This document shows positions 45,273 to 56,262 of a stretch of 64,000 bases of DNA, in pieces (the stretch's first letter is position 1; each line of letters starts with the position of its first letter). Under the pieces are notes generated by a model, which did not search any database, was not told the DNA's origin, and saw nothing but the letters and a program-made list of their open reading frames with translations. The position numbers and the translations under genes are program-made. Source of the stretch: Streptomyces sulphureus DSM 40104 (GTDB lineage: Bacteria; Actinomycetota; Actinomycetes; Streptomycetales; Streptomycetaceae); assembly GCF_000381025.1 (NCBI RefSeq), contig NZ_KB905813.1, forward strand, positions 354,716 to 418,715, written 5' to 3'.

Positions 45273-46895
45273 ATGACTGAGTATGGCCGGGGGCCCGAAT
45301 CACAGCCGTGGGACCCCGACGACCCGCTCTACGGAGACGGGCAGTTCGGCGCCGGATACCCCGGCGACTACCGGCAGGGATGGCAGCAGGCGCCGTACGG
45401 CACCGAGGGCCACTACTCCGGCTACCCCTCGTACCAGCCGCAGCACCCCTACCAGCCGCAGCACCCTTACCCGCCGCAGTACCAGGTAGCGCAACAGTAC
45501 GACCCCTACTCGACCGATCCGGCCAATTCCGGCCAGTACCAGGGCGGTTGGTCCCAGGACGCCCCGTACGACCAGCAGTACGGCGCCCAGTATCCGGGCC
45601 AGTACCCCGGGGACCCGTACGGCACGGGTGAGCACCCTGCGTACTACCCCGAGCAGCAGCAATACCAGCACCAGCAGTACCCACACCAGCACCAGTACCA
45701 GCAGCCGGAGCCCGGCTATCCGCAGCCGGACCCGGACACCGGCTGGGACCCGGGCCCCGACCAGGGCGAGAGCGCGTTCTTCGGCGGACGCGACGAGGAG
45801 GCGGAACCCGAGGACGAAGGCGAGGTGGCGCGCGGCGGCAAGAAGCGCAAGCGGCGCGGAGGGTGTGCCTGTTTCGTCGTCTCGTTGCTCGTCGTCGGGG
45901 GAATCGGCACCGTCGGTTACTTCGGTTGGGACTTCTACCAGGCCCGCTTCGGATCGGCCCCCGACTACGAGGGCGACGGCTCGGGCGAGGTCCAGATCGA
46001 GATCCCGGACGGCGCCGTCCTCGCCGACATGGGCAAACTCCTCGCCGACGAGGGCGTGGTGAAGAGTCCGGGGGCCTTCATCGAGGCCGCGGACGGCAAC
46101 CAGAAGGCGCAGGCGATCCAGCCGGGCACGTACACGCTGCGTAAGCGGATGTCCGGCGAGGCGGCCGTGGCGATGATGCTCGATCCGCAGAGCCAGAACG
46201 GTCTGATCGTCGCCGAGGGGCTGCGCGCCAGCAAGATCTACCAACTCGTCGACGACAAGCTGCAGGTGCCGGAGGGCACGACCAGGAAGGTCGCCAACTC
46301 CGGCGATATCGGTCTGCCTTCGTGGGCGGAGGGCAAGCCGGAGGGCTTCCTCTTCCCGTCCAAGTACAGCGTCGGCAGGAACGCCGAACCCGAGGACCTG
46401 CTGCGGGAGATGGTCAAGCGCGCCGAGGCGGAGTACGAGAAGGTCGGCCTCACCAAGGAGGCGAAGAGGGTCGACCGGTCGCCGCGGGAGGTGATCACGA
46501 TCGCCTCTCTCGTCCAGGCGGAGGCGCAGCAGGACCACGAGTTCGGCAAGGTCTCCCGGGTGATCTACAACCGCCTCGACGAGCCGATGGCGCTCGGCTT
46601 CGACTCCACGATCAACTACGCGCTGGGTCGCTCCACTCTCAACACCTCGGTCGAGGACACGCGTTACCCCTCGCCGTACAACACCTACCTCCACCAGGGG
46701 CTGCCGCCCGGGCCGATCGGCAACCCCGGCCACCAGGCGATAGAGGCGGCGCTGAAGCCGACGAAGGGCGACTGGCTCTACTTCGTCACGGTCAAGGCCG
46801 GCGACACCCGCTTCACCGACAGCAAGTCCGAACACGACCGCAACGTGCAGGACTTCAACGAGGAACAGCGCAAGGACAGGGAGAACGGCGACTGA
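45273..46895 (+). CDS. mltG: Endolytic murein transglycosylase MltG
   Basis: 540 aa. MltG (YceG) cuts nascent glycan strands next to the synthetic machinery. The C-terminal domain has IASLVQAEAQQDHEFGKVS, in which the conserved glutamate lies, and LGFDSTINYALG plus GLPPGPIGNPG. A membrane helix lies at about 205-225 (GCACFVVSLLVVGGIGTVGYF). The cytoplasmic N-terminus (about 1-160) is a Tyr/Gln/Pro-rich low-complexity stretch (QYQGGWSQDAPYDQQYG, YQHQQYPHQHQYQQ), a streptomycete addition. ATG 45273 follows AAGGGGAT; its stop shares a base with the aroE start. Confidence 0.94.
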   Translation: MTEYGRGPESQPWDPDDPLYGDGQFGAGYPGDYRQGWQQAPYGTEGHYSGYPSYQPQHPYQPQHPYPPQYQVAQQYDPYSTDPANSGQYQGGWSQDAPYDQQYGAQYPGQYPGDPYGTGEHPAYYPEQQQYQHQQYPHQHQYQQPEPGYPQPDPDTGWDPGPDQGESAFFGGRDEEAEPEDEGEVARGGKKRKRRGGCACFVVSLLVVGGIGTVGYFGWDFYQARFGSAPDYEGDGSGEVQIEIPDGAVLADMGKLLADEGVVKSPGAFIEAADGNQKAQAIQPGTYTLRKRMSGEAAVAMMLDPQSQNGLIVAEGLRASKIYQLVDDKLQVPEGTTRKVANSGDIGLPSWAEGKPEGFLFPSKYSVGRNAEPEDLLREMVKRAEAEYEKVGLTKEAKRVDRSPREVITIASLVQAEAQQDHEFGKVSRVIYNRLDEPMALGFDSTINYALGRSTLNTSVEDTRYPSPYNTYLHQGLPPGPIGNPGHQAIEAALKPTKGDWLYFVTVKAGDTRFTDSKSEHDRNVQDFNEEQRKDRENGD

Positions 46896-47740
46896 TGTCC
46901 GACCGACGCCACACCGCCCACCGTCGCCACCGTGCAGCCGTTCTCGGCTCCCCGATCGCGCACAGCCTCTCACCCGTCCTGCACCGCGCCGCGTACGAGG
47001 CGATGGGCCTCGCCGACTTCCGCTACGAACGCCACCGGGTGGAGGAGGACGCACTCGCGGGCTTCCTGGAGGGGCTAGGTCCCGAGTGGGCAGGGCTGTC
47101 GCTGACGATGCCGCTCAAGCGTGCTGTGATTCCGCTTCTCGACGAGGTGAGCGCGACGGCGGCCTCCGTGGAGGCCGTCAACACCGTGGTCTTCACCGAG
47201 GACGGGCGCCGGGGCGACAACACCGACATCCCCGGTCTGGTCGCCGCGCTCGCCGAGCGCGGCGTCGGCGCGGTGGAGGAGGCGTCGGTGCTGGGCGCGG
47301 GCGCCACGGCCTCCTCGGCCGTCGCCGCGCTGGGGCGGATGGGGGTGCCCCGGGTGACGGCGTACGTGCGCGGACCCGAGCGGGCGCGGGAGATGCGCGG
47401 CTGGGGCGAGCGGCTCGGCGTCGAGGTGCGGGCCGAGGAGTGGGCGCGCGCCGCGTCCGGGCTCACCGCGCCCCTGGTCGTCTCGACGACGCCGGCGGGC
47501 CCGACCGCCGAACTTGCCGGTTCCGTACCGCGCACCCCCGGCGTCCTCTTCGACGTCCTCTACGAGCCCTGGCCGACGCCGCTCGCCGCCGCCTGGTCCG
47601 CCGCCGGCGGCCCCGTCCTCGGCGGCCTCGACCTCCTCGTCCACCAGGCCGTGTTGCAGGTGGAGCAGATGACGGGGAAGGGCCCTGCACCTGTGGAGGC
47701 GATGCGCAAAGCCGGCGAAGAGGCGCTGCGCGCCGGGTAG
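46895..47740 (+). CDS. aroE: Shikimate dehydrogenase-like protein
   Basis: 281 aa. Reduces 3-dehydroshikimate to shikimate with NADPH. Substrate domain: AHSLSPVLHRAAYEAMG, LTMPLKRAVIPLL with the catalytic lysine, and DNTDIPGLV with the catalytic aspartate. The nucleotide-binding loop reads LGAGATASSA rather than the common GAGGA, and the NRT-type segment is YVRGPERAR, so cofactor binding may differ. ATG 46895 overlaps the mltG stop. The last codons and stop are part of a tandem repeat that continues downstream. Confidence 0.88.
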   Translation: MSDRRHTAHRRHRAAVLGSPIAHSLSPVLHRAAYEAMGLADFRYERHRVEEDALAGFLEGLGPEWAGLSLTMPLKRAVIPLLDEVSATAASVEAVNTVVFTEDGRRGDNTDIPGLVAALAERGVGAVEEASVLGAGATASSAVAALGRMGVPRVTAYVRGPERAREMRGWGERLGVEVRAEEWARAASGLTAPLVVSTTPAGPTAELAGSVPRTPGVLFDVLYEPWPTPLAAAWSAAGGPVLGGLDLLVHQAVLQVEQMTGKGPAPVEAMRKAGEEALRAG

Positions 47741-47810
47741 CTGAGAGCTGCGCGCCGGGTAGCTGAGGGCTGCGCGCCGGGTAGCTGGGCTGCGGGCCGA
47801 GTAGCTGAGC
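47725..47810 (+). repeat. 22-bp tandem repeat at the aroE 3' end
   Basis: Four consecutive copies of GCTGCGCGCCGGGTAGCTGAGA-like units: 47725-47746, 47747-47768, 47769-47788 (two bases shorter) and 47789-47810 (diverged). The first copy contains the last codons of aroE and its stop; each copy repeats a TAG. A fifth unit begins GTTGCG and breaks down. This looks like local duplication by replication slippage of the gene end. Confidence 0.9.
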
Positions 47811-48078
47811 GTTGCGTTCCCTAGCAGTTACGACTGCACTACGGTCAACTCCGTTCACCCACCGTCACCGTATGCCCCCACCCCCACCGGTCGGCCCGCC
47901 AACCCCTCACCTCACCCGCCCAGTTGACCTCTCCACCTCGCCCGGCCCCACCCCGCAGGCCCCCGGCTTCGTCCGGCTGCCGGACCGTGCCCTCGCCACG
48001 TCCGCGGGCGTGAAAGGATCGGGGCGAGTATCCGGCGGAGTAGGACGCGCCGTCGAAGGCGCGGGAGCAGGAGTGGCG
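47811..48078. other. Intergenic region aroE / aroC
   Basis: About 270 nt following the repeat, C-rich in the middle with no convincing gene. It must contain the aroC promoter, but no clear -35/-10 pair is visible. A GGAGCAGGAG stretch just before the TTG at 48079 is the ribosome-binding site. Confidence 0.5.
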
Positions 48079-51369
<3,291 letters not shown>

Positions 51370-51543
51370 CGGCGGCTGGGGGCGTGCGGTGGGCGTGAGG
51401 CGTCAACTGCGCGCCGCCTGCGGGCACTCGGAGCCGGAGCCGTGCGTTCACACTGGGGTACCCAGGAGCGGTACCGTTCGCTGTCGGCGTTCACACGGCG
51501 TTGCGGAGGCGGCGTCCGCACAACCGAGACGGAGTGGGTCCTG

Positions 51544-52401
51544 ATGCACTACTACGGGGCGCGGCACCCCTCTCCGTACGGCTCCCCGCTCCCGCCGCCG
51601 GCGGCCTTCCCCTCCGCCCCCTCGGCGAGCGGTCCGGTCCCTCCGGCCCGACCGGGCCCACCTCCGGCTCCCGCGCAGCCCCCGGCTCCCGCGCAGCCCC
51701 CGGCTCCCGCGCAGCCCCCGGCTGCCGTCCCGCACCAGGTCCCGCCCGCGACCCCGCTGGAGACGACGGGCCACATCGCCCTGCCCACGGGCGCCCCGGT
51801 GGAGATACCCGACCCGGCCGCCACCGCCCCGCTCGACGCCACCAGGGCGGCCGTCGCCGTGCTGCTCATCGGCCCGGCCGGCGCCGGAAAGACCTCCGTC
51901 GCCCGGCACTGGGCCGACCGCCGCGCCGTCCCCACCGCGCACATCAGCCTCGACGACGTCCGCGAATGGGTCCGCTCGGGCTTCGCCGACCCGCGCACCG
52001 GTTGGAACGACCACTCCGAGGCCCAGTACCGCCTCGCGCGGCGCACCTGCGGCTTCGCCGCCCGCAACTTCCTCGCCAACGGCATCTCCTGCGTCCTCGA
52101 CGACGCCGTCTTCCCCGACCGCCCCGTCGTCGGGCTCGGCGGCTGGAAGCGCCACGTCGGCCCCGGGCTCCTCCCGGTCGTCCTCCTCCCCGGGCTCGAC
52201 GTCGTCCTGGAGCGCAACGCCGGCCGCACCGGCAACCGCCGCCTCACCGAGGAGGAGGTCGCCCGCATCCACGGCCGCATGGCCGGCTGGTACGGCTCGG
52301 GTCTGCCGATCATCGACAACTCCCGCCAGGACGTCGCCAGTACGGCCCGGATGCTCGACGACGTCGTCGCCCGCAGCCTCGCCAGTCCGCCCGCCTGGTA
52401 G
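51544..52401 (+). CDS. P-loop ATP-binding protein with proline-rich N-terminus
   Basis: 285 aa. N-terminal 100 residues are Pro/Ala-rich with a repeat (PAPAQP three times). The rest is a P-loop kinase-like domain: Walker A GPAGAGKTSVARHWADR, HISLDDVREWVRSGFADP (similar to AAA/zeta-toxin or nucleotide-kinase folds), and VLDDAVFPDR. It resembles polynucleotide/small-molecule kinases, but the substrate is unknown. ATG 51544 has GGAG about 10 nt upstream. It lies between aroQ and the PepQ-like gene, a conserved position in streptomycetes. Confidence 0.82.
   Translation: MHYYGARHPSPYGSPLPPPAAFPSAPSASGPVPPARPGPPPAPAQPPAPAQPPAPAQPPAAVPHQVPPATPLETTGHIALPTGAPVEIPDPAATAPLDATRAAVAVLLIGPAGAGKTSVARHWADRRAVPTAHISLDDVREWVRSGFADPRTGWNDHSEAQYRLARRTCGFAARNFLANGISCVLDDAVFPDRPVVGLGGWKRHVGPGLLPVVLLPGLDVVLERNAGRTGNRRLTEEEVARIHGRMAGWYGSGLPIIDNSRQDVASTARMLDDVVARSLASPPAW
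51664..51723 (+). repeat. 18-bp in-frame tandem repeat encoding PAPAQP
   Basis: Three exact copies of CCGGCTCCCGCGCAGCCC at 51664-51681, 51682-51699 and 51700-51717 plus a partial unit to 51723. It encodes the PAPAQP repeat in the proline-rich N-terminus of the P-loop protein and can vary by slippage without frameshift. Confidence 0.9.
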
Positions 52402-52484
52402 CGCGGACGCGGCCCCGCCCGTCCGGTCGCCCGCACGGCCCCGCCCGAGCGGTGGTACCCGCGGCACGCCCCTACGCTCGGCGT

Positions 52485-53603
52485 ATGTCCGAGGTGCATG
52501 TCTCCCGCCGCGCGCGCTTGCGTGAGAGCTGCGCTGCCGAGGGCGGCCGGAACCCGGCGGACGCCGTGCTGGTCTCCCTGCCGTCCAACATCCGCTACCT
52601 CACCGGCCAGGCCGCCCCGGGCGCGGCCCTCCTCCTCGGCGCCGACGGCGAGGACACCCTCATCACGGCCCGCACCGAGGATTCGGAGCCCGGCCGCCCG
52701 CCGGTCGACGGTCTGCGCACCGCCGTCCTCGCGGCGAGCGAGGGCGATCCCGTCCTCGTCGCCGCGCAGTTCGCAGTGGAGTCGGGCGCCGGCTCGCTCG
52801 CCGTCGAGGAGCACCACCTCACCGTCGCGAGGCACCGCAGCCTCGGCCGCACTGCTCCCGGCGTCCGTCTCGCCGACCTCGGATGCGCGGTGGAGCAGCA
52901 GCGCGTCGTCAAGGACGACGAGGAGATCTCGGCGCTCCGGGTCGCCGCGGAGATCACCGATCAGGCGCTCGGCGAGCTGCTCGAGTCGATCCTCGTCGGC
53001 CGTACCGAGCGGCATCTCGCGCTGGAGCTGGAGCGCCGGCTCATCGACCACGGAGCCGAGGGCCCGGCGTTCCCCACCTCGGTCGCGACGGGCGCCAACG
53101 CGGGCCTCGCCACGCACCGTCCGACCGACCGCAGGGTCGAGGAGGGCGACTTCCTCTCCGTACGCCTCGGCGCCAACTACCACGGCTACCGCTGCCAGGT
53201 GGGCCGTACCTTCGTCATCGGAACGGCCCCCGACGACTGGCAGATCGAGCTCTACGACCTCGTCTTCGCCGCTCAGCGCGCCGCCCGCGAGGCGCTGCTG
53301 CCCGGCGCCAGTTGCCGCGAGGTCGACGGTGCGGCCCGTCGGGTCCTCGGGGATGCGGGGCACTCGGCGGCGCTCGGCCCGTCCACGGGCCACGGAGTGG
53401 GTCTGGAAATCGGTGAGGACCCTCGGCTCACTCCGGAGGCCATGAGTAGACTGGACGCTTGTGTGCCGGTCACTGTCGAGCCGGGGGTCCATCTCCCGGG
53501 CAGGGGCGGTGTCCGGATCGATGACACTCTCGTCGTTCGCCCGCAGGCGGACGGCGGACCCGAGCTACTCACCATCACGACCAAAGAGCTGCTCGCACTC
53601 TGA
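52485..53603 (+). CDS. M24-family PepQ-like protein with altered metal site
   Basis: 372 aa. M24 peptidase fold (creatinase N-domain, then pita-bread domain about 145-372). Family segments: VKDDEEISALRVAA, STGHGVGLEIGEDP, TVEPGVHLPGRGGVRIDDTLVV. The metal ligands are degenerate: DFG-A is RLGANY, the second Asp (normally HSD-TRT) is CQVGRTF, and the last Glu is Asp (RIDD). Only one His and one Glu remain, so catalysis as a dimetal aminopeptidase is doubtful. TACGCT (52473-52478) lies six bases before ATG 52485, so the mRNA may be leaderless. Precedes efp, as in many actinobacteria. Confidence 0.85.
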   Translation: MSEVHVSRRARLRESCAAEGGRNPADAVLVSLPSNIRYLTGQAAPGAALLLGADGEDTLITARTEDSEPGRPPVDGLRTAVLAASEGDPVLVAAQFAVESGAGSLAVEEHHLTVARHRSLGRTAPGVRLADLGCAVEQQRVVKDDEEISALRVAAEITDQALGELLESILVGRTERHLALELERRLIDHGAEGPAFPTSVATGANAGLATHRPTDRRVEEGDFLSVRLGANYHGYRCQVGRTFVIGTAPDDWQIELYDLVFAAQRAAREALLPGASCREVDGAARRVLGDAGHSAALGPSTGHGVGLEIGEDPRLTPEAMSRLDACVPVTVEPGVHLPGRGGVRIDDTLVVRPQADGGPELLTITTKELLAL

Positions 53604-53684
53604 GCCGGCGGGGCCACCGCGGGCTCGGAGGCGCCGGCGGCTCTTCGGTCTTCCGCAGCAGCAGTCTCAGGAGATTCCTCGACC

Positions 53685-54251
53685 GTGGCATCCACGAACG
53701 ACCTCAAGAACGGCATGGTGCTCAAGCTCGACGCCGACCAGCTCTGGTCCGTCGTCGAGTTCCAGCACGTCAAGCCCGGCAAGGGCCCGGCCTTCGTCCG
53801 CACCAAGCTCAAGAACGTGCTCTCCGGCAAGATCGTCGACAAGACCTTCAACGCCGGCACCAAGGTCGAGACGGCCACCGTGGACCGACGGAACATGCAG
53901 TACTCGTACAGGGACGGCGAGCACTTCGTCTTCATGGACATGGAGACGTACGACCAGATCCACGTCACCCCCGAGGTCGCGGGCGACGCCGCCAACTACC
54001 TTCTCGAAGGCTTCGAGGCGACGGTCGCGATGTACCAGGGCAACCCGCTCTCGGTGGAGCTCCCGGCCGCGGTCGAGCTCGTCATCGCGCACACCGAGCC
54101 CGGCGTGCAGGGCGACCGCTCCACCGGCGGCTCCAAGCCCGCGGAGCTGGAGACCGGCTACGAGGTCCAGGTCCCGCTCTTCATCACCACGGGCGAGAAG
54201 ATCAAGGTCGACACCCGCACCGGTGAGTACCTCGGCCGGGTGAACGGCTAA
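53685..54251 (+). CDS. efp: Elongation factor P
   Basis: 188 aa. EF-P relieves ribosome stalling at polyproline. KOW domain with the loop [10 protein letters not shown] (Lys33 at the tip) and two C-terminal OB domains including [19 protein letters not shown] and [16 protein letters not shown]. Actinobacterial EF-Ps with the PGKGP loop are thought not to need lysine modification; that is from the literature on relatives. GTG 53685 is preceded by AGGAGATT 9-12 nt upstream. Cotranscribed with nusB after 2 nt. Confidence 0.96.
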   Translation: MASTNDLKNGMVLKLDADQLWSVVEFQHVKPGKGPAFVRTKLKNVLSGKIVDKTFNAGTKVETATVDRRNMQYSYRDGEHFVFMDMETYDQIHVTPEVAGDAANYLLEGFEATVAMYQGNPLSVELPAAVELVIAHTEPGVQGDRSTGGSKPAELETGYEVQVPLFITTGEKIKVDTRTGEYLGRVNG

Positions 54252-54253
54252 CC

Positions 54254-54679
54254 GTGGCAGCTCGCAACAGGGCCCGAAAGCGCGCCTTCCAGATCCTCTT
54301 CGAGGCGGACCACCGCGGCGCCGACGTCCAGACCGTCCTCGCCGACTGGCTGCGGCACGCGCGGAACGACCCGCGCCAGCCGCCGGTCACGGAGTTCGCG
54401 ATGGACCTCGTCGAGGGGTACGCGCGGCACGCCGCCCGGATCGACGAGCTCCTCTCTACGTACGCGGTGGATTGGACCCTCGACCGGATGCCGGACGTCG
54501 ACCGCAGCATCCTGCGGCTGGGCGCCTACGAGCTGCTCTGGGTCGACGGCACCCCGGACGCGGTCGCGATCGACGAGGCGGTCCAGCTCGCCAAGGAGTT
54601 CTCGACGGACGACTCCCCGAGCTTCGTCAACGGCCTGCTCGGCCGGCTCCTGGAGCTGAAGCCGAGCCTGCACCGCTGA
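54254..54679 (+). CDS. nusB: Transcription antitermination protein NusB
   Basis: 141 aa. Binds boxA RNA with NusE (S10) in rRNA antitermination. All-helical fold with RNRARKRAFQILFEADHRGA at the N-terminus, DRMPDVDRSILRLGAYELLW in the middle and AIDEAVQLAKEFSTDDSPSFVNGLLGRLL at the end. GTG 54254 comes 2 nt after the efp stop. Confidence 0.95.
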   Translation: MAARNRARKRAFQILFEADHRGADVQTVLADWLRHARNDPRQPPVTEFAMDLVEGYARHAARIDELLSTYAVDWTLDRMPDVDRSILRLGAYELLWVDGTPDAVAIDEAVQLAKEFSTDDSPSFVNGLLGRLLELKPSLHR

Positions 54680-54704
54680 GCCGCGAGGCGCCGGGCACCT
54701 CACG

Positions 54705-54742
54705 ACGCTGCCCGCCGGACCACGGGGTCCGGCGGGCAGCGT
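54705..54742. terminator. Bidirectional terminator nusB / bldD
   Basis: ACGCTGCCCGCCGGACC (54705-54721) pairs perfectly with GGTCCGGCGGGCAGCGT (54726-54742), loop ACGG. It lies 26 nt after nusB and about 100 nt beyond the bldD stop on the other strand. Confidence 0.88.
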
Positions 54743-54839
54743 TGTGTGCGGTACGACTTCTTCCGGGCGGTGCCTGCCGTCGCGGCCGTCACCGCCCGGC
54801 CCGCCGGCCGAGCCGACGGGCGGGGTGGGGCGGGAGCGC

Positions 54840-55343
54840 TCAGAGGTCCTCGGCGTGCGAGACGGCGCGGCGCGCGTCGGCGTCGAGCACGCCCCAGCTG
54901 ATCAGTTGCTCGGTGAGGACCGACGGCGACTGGTCGTAGATGACTGCGAGGGTGCGCAGGTCGTCCTGGCGGATGGAGAGGACCTTGCCGTTGTAGTCCC
55001 CGCGCTGGGACTGGATGGTGGCGGCGTACCGCTGGAGCGGTCCGGCCTTCTCGGCCGGCACGTGCGCCAGCCGCTCCAGGTCGAGGACGAGCTTCGGCGG
55101 CGGCTCGGCGGCGCCTCCCGGAGTGGTGCCGGGCAGGAGCTCCTGCACCGGGACCCCGTAGAAGTCGGCGAGCTCCGCGAGGCGCTGCACGGTGACCGCG
55201 CGGTCCCCGCGCTCGTACGAGCCGACGACGACCGCCTTCCAGCGGCCCTGCGACTTCTCCTCGACCCCGTGGAGGGAGAGGCCCTGCTGAGTGCGGATGG
55301 CTCGGAGCTTCGCACCGAGCTGCTTGGCGTATTCGCTGGACAT
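54840..55343 (-). CDS. bldD: Developmental repressor BldD
   Basis: 167 aa. N-terminal xenobiotic-response-type HTH (about 1-75: YAKQLGAKLRAIRTQQGLSL, ERGDRAVTVQRLAEL) and a C-terminal c-di-GMP-binding domain. The signature RGD-x8-RQDD is intact (Arg114-Gly-Asp116 and Arg125-Gln-Asp-Asp128), matching the residues of S. coelicolor BldD that bind a tetrameric c-di-GMP. With the dinucleotide it dimerises and represses sporulation genes, including itself. ATG 55343 is preceded by GGGGAG. The promoter region carries a perfect BldD box. It separates nusB from the pyr operon. Confidence 0.98.
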   Translation of the reverse strand: MSSEYAKQLGAKLRAIRTQQGLSLHGVEEKSQGRWKAVVVGSYERGDRAVTVQRLAELADFYGVPVQELLPGTTPGGAAEPPPKLVLDLERLAHVPAEKAGPLQRYAATIQSQRGDYNGKVLSIRQDDLRTLAVIYDQSPSVLTEQLISWGVLDADARRAVSHAEDL

Positions 55344-55379
55344 AAGGCTCCCCGGACGAAGTCTTCGTAACTCATTGTG

Positions 55380-55408
55380 AGGTTACGCAGCGTAATGTGC
55401 CGCGTCAA
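55380..55408 (-). promoter_or_regulatory. bldD promoter with perfect BldD operator
   Basis: On the minus strand -35 TTGACG (55403-55408) and -10 TAACCT (55380-55385) are spaced by 17 nt. Across the spacer and into the -10 lies ATTACGCTGCGTAAC (55382-55396), matching the BldD consensus nTnACnCWGnGTnAn at every fixed position. This explains autorepression, known in S. coelicolor. Confidence 0.9.
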
Positions 55409-55500
55409 GCCGAGAGGCACAGCACACCGCCGACCAGGGGGTCAAGTCCGACGCGCCGAGGCTGCTAATGTGGTGCGGCGAAAGGCCAGACGTCCTTTAA

Positions 55501-55528
55501 CGCCCGTCCCGTGAGGCGGGGAAGGAGG
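55501..55528 (+). promoter_or_regulatory. pyrR: PyrR-binding-loop-like RNA element before pyrR
   Basis: The leader contains GCCCGTCCCGTGAGGCGGG: stem CCCG/CGGG closing TCCCGTGAGG, which fits the PyrR-binding consensus core UCCnGnGAGGY. The hairpin ends 1-2 nt before the AAGGAGG Shine-Dalgarno (55522-55528). A PyrR-UMP complex stabilising it would block ribosome access, as shown in mycobacteria. TAATGT (55466-55471) is a possible -10 about 70 nt upstream of the start. Confidence 0.65.
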
Positions 55529-55536
55529 TCCCTCGA

Positions 55537-56148
55537 ATGGACGACAGCAGTACCCAGGCGCCCCCCGAGCCCGCGCGGCCCGTGCTGGAGGCCCCTGACA
55601 TCGCGCGGGTCCTGACCCGCATCGCGCACGAGATCGTCGAGCGCGCCAAAGGCGCCGACGACGTGGTGCTTCTCGGCATCCCCACCCGTGGTGTGCACCT
55701 CGCCGAGCGGCTCGCTGCGAAGCTCCGCGAGATCACCGAACGCTCGATTCCGGTGGGCTCCCTCGACATCACCATGTACCGGGACGATCTCCGTCTCCGC
55801 CCCGCGCGCACCCTCGCCCGTACCGAGATCCCCGAGGGCGGGGTCGACGGACGCTTGGTAGTCCTCGTCGACGACGTCCTCTTCTCCGGGCGCACCATCC
55901 GTGCCGCATTGGATGCGCTGGGTGACATCGGGCGCCCCCGCGCCGTCCAACTGGCGGTACTCGTCGACCGCGGACACCGAGAGCTTCCGATCCGCGCCGA
56001 CTACGTCGGCAAGAACCTCCCCACCTCGCTGCGCGAGACGGTGAAGGTGCAGCTCGCAGAGGAGGACGGCCGCGACGGCGTGCTCCTCGGGCAGCTCGCA
56101 GCAACCGGTGAGGCGCAGGCGCCCGCACGCGCCTCCGAGGCCGGCTGA
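55537..56148 (+). CDS. pyrR: Bifunctional pyrimidine regulatory protein / uracil phosphoribosyltransferase PyrR
   Basis: 203 aa. PRTase-fold RNA-binding regulator of pyrimidine genes and weak uracil phosphoribosyltransferase. PRPP motif [18 protein letters not shown] (about 107-124), [10 protein letters not shown], and [27 protein letters not shown] lies 8 nt upstream of ATG 55537. First gene of the pyr operon. It binds its RNA target when UMP is high. Confidence 0.95.
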   Translation: MDDSSTQAPPEPARPVLEAPDIARVLTRIAHEIVERAKGADDVVLLGIPTRGVHLAERLAAKLREITERSIPVGSLDITMYRDDLRLRPARTLARTEIPEGGVDGRLVVLVDDVLFSGRTIRAALDALGDIGRPRAVQLAVLVDRGHRELPIRADYVGKNLPTSLRETVKVQLAEEDGRDGVLLGQLAATGEAQAPARASEAG

Positions 56149-56262
56149 CCCACCCGACACCGCTCGCGCCACGGGAGCCGTGCGCCGGCGCGCCCGCGCC
56201 TCACCGCCGCCTGCCCGTACGCCGGTGTGCCCGACTGCCCGTACATACACGGAAGGCAACAG

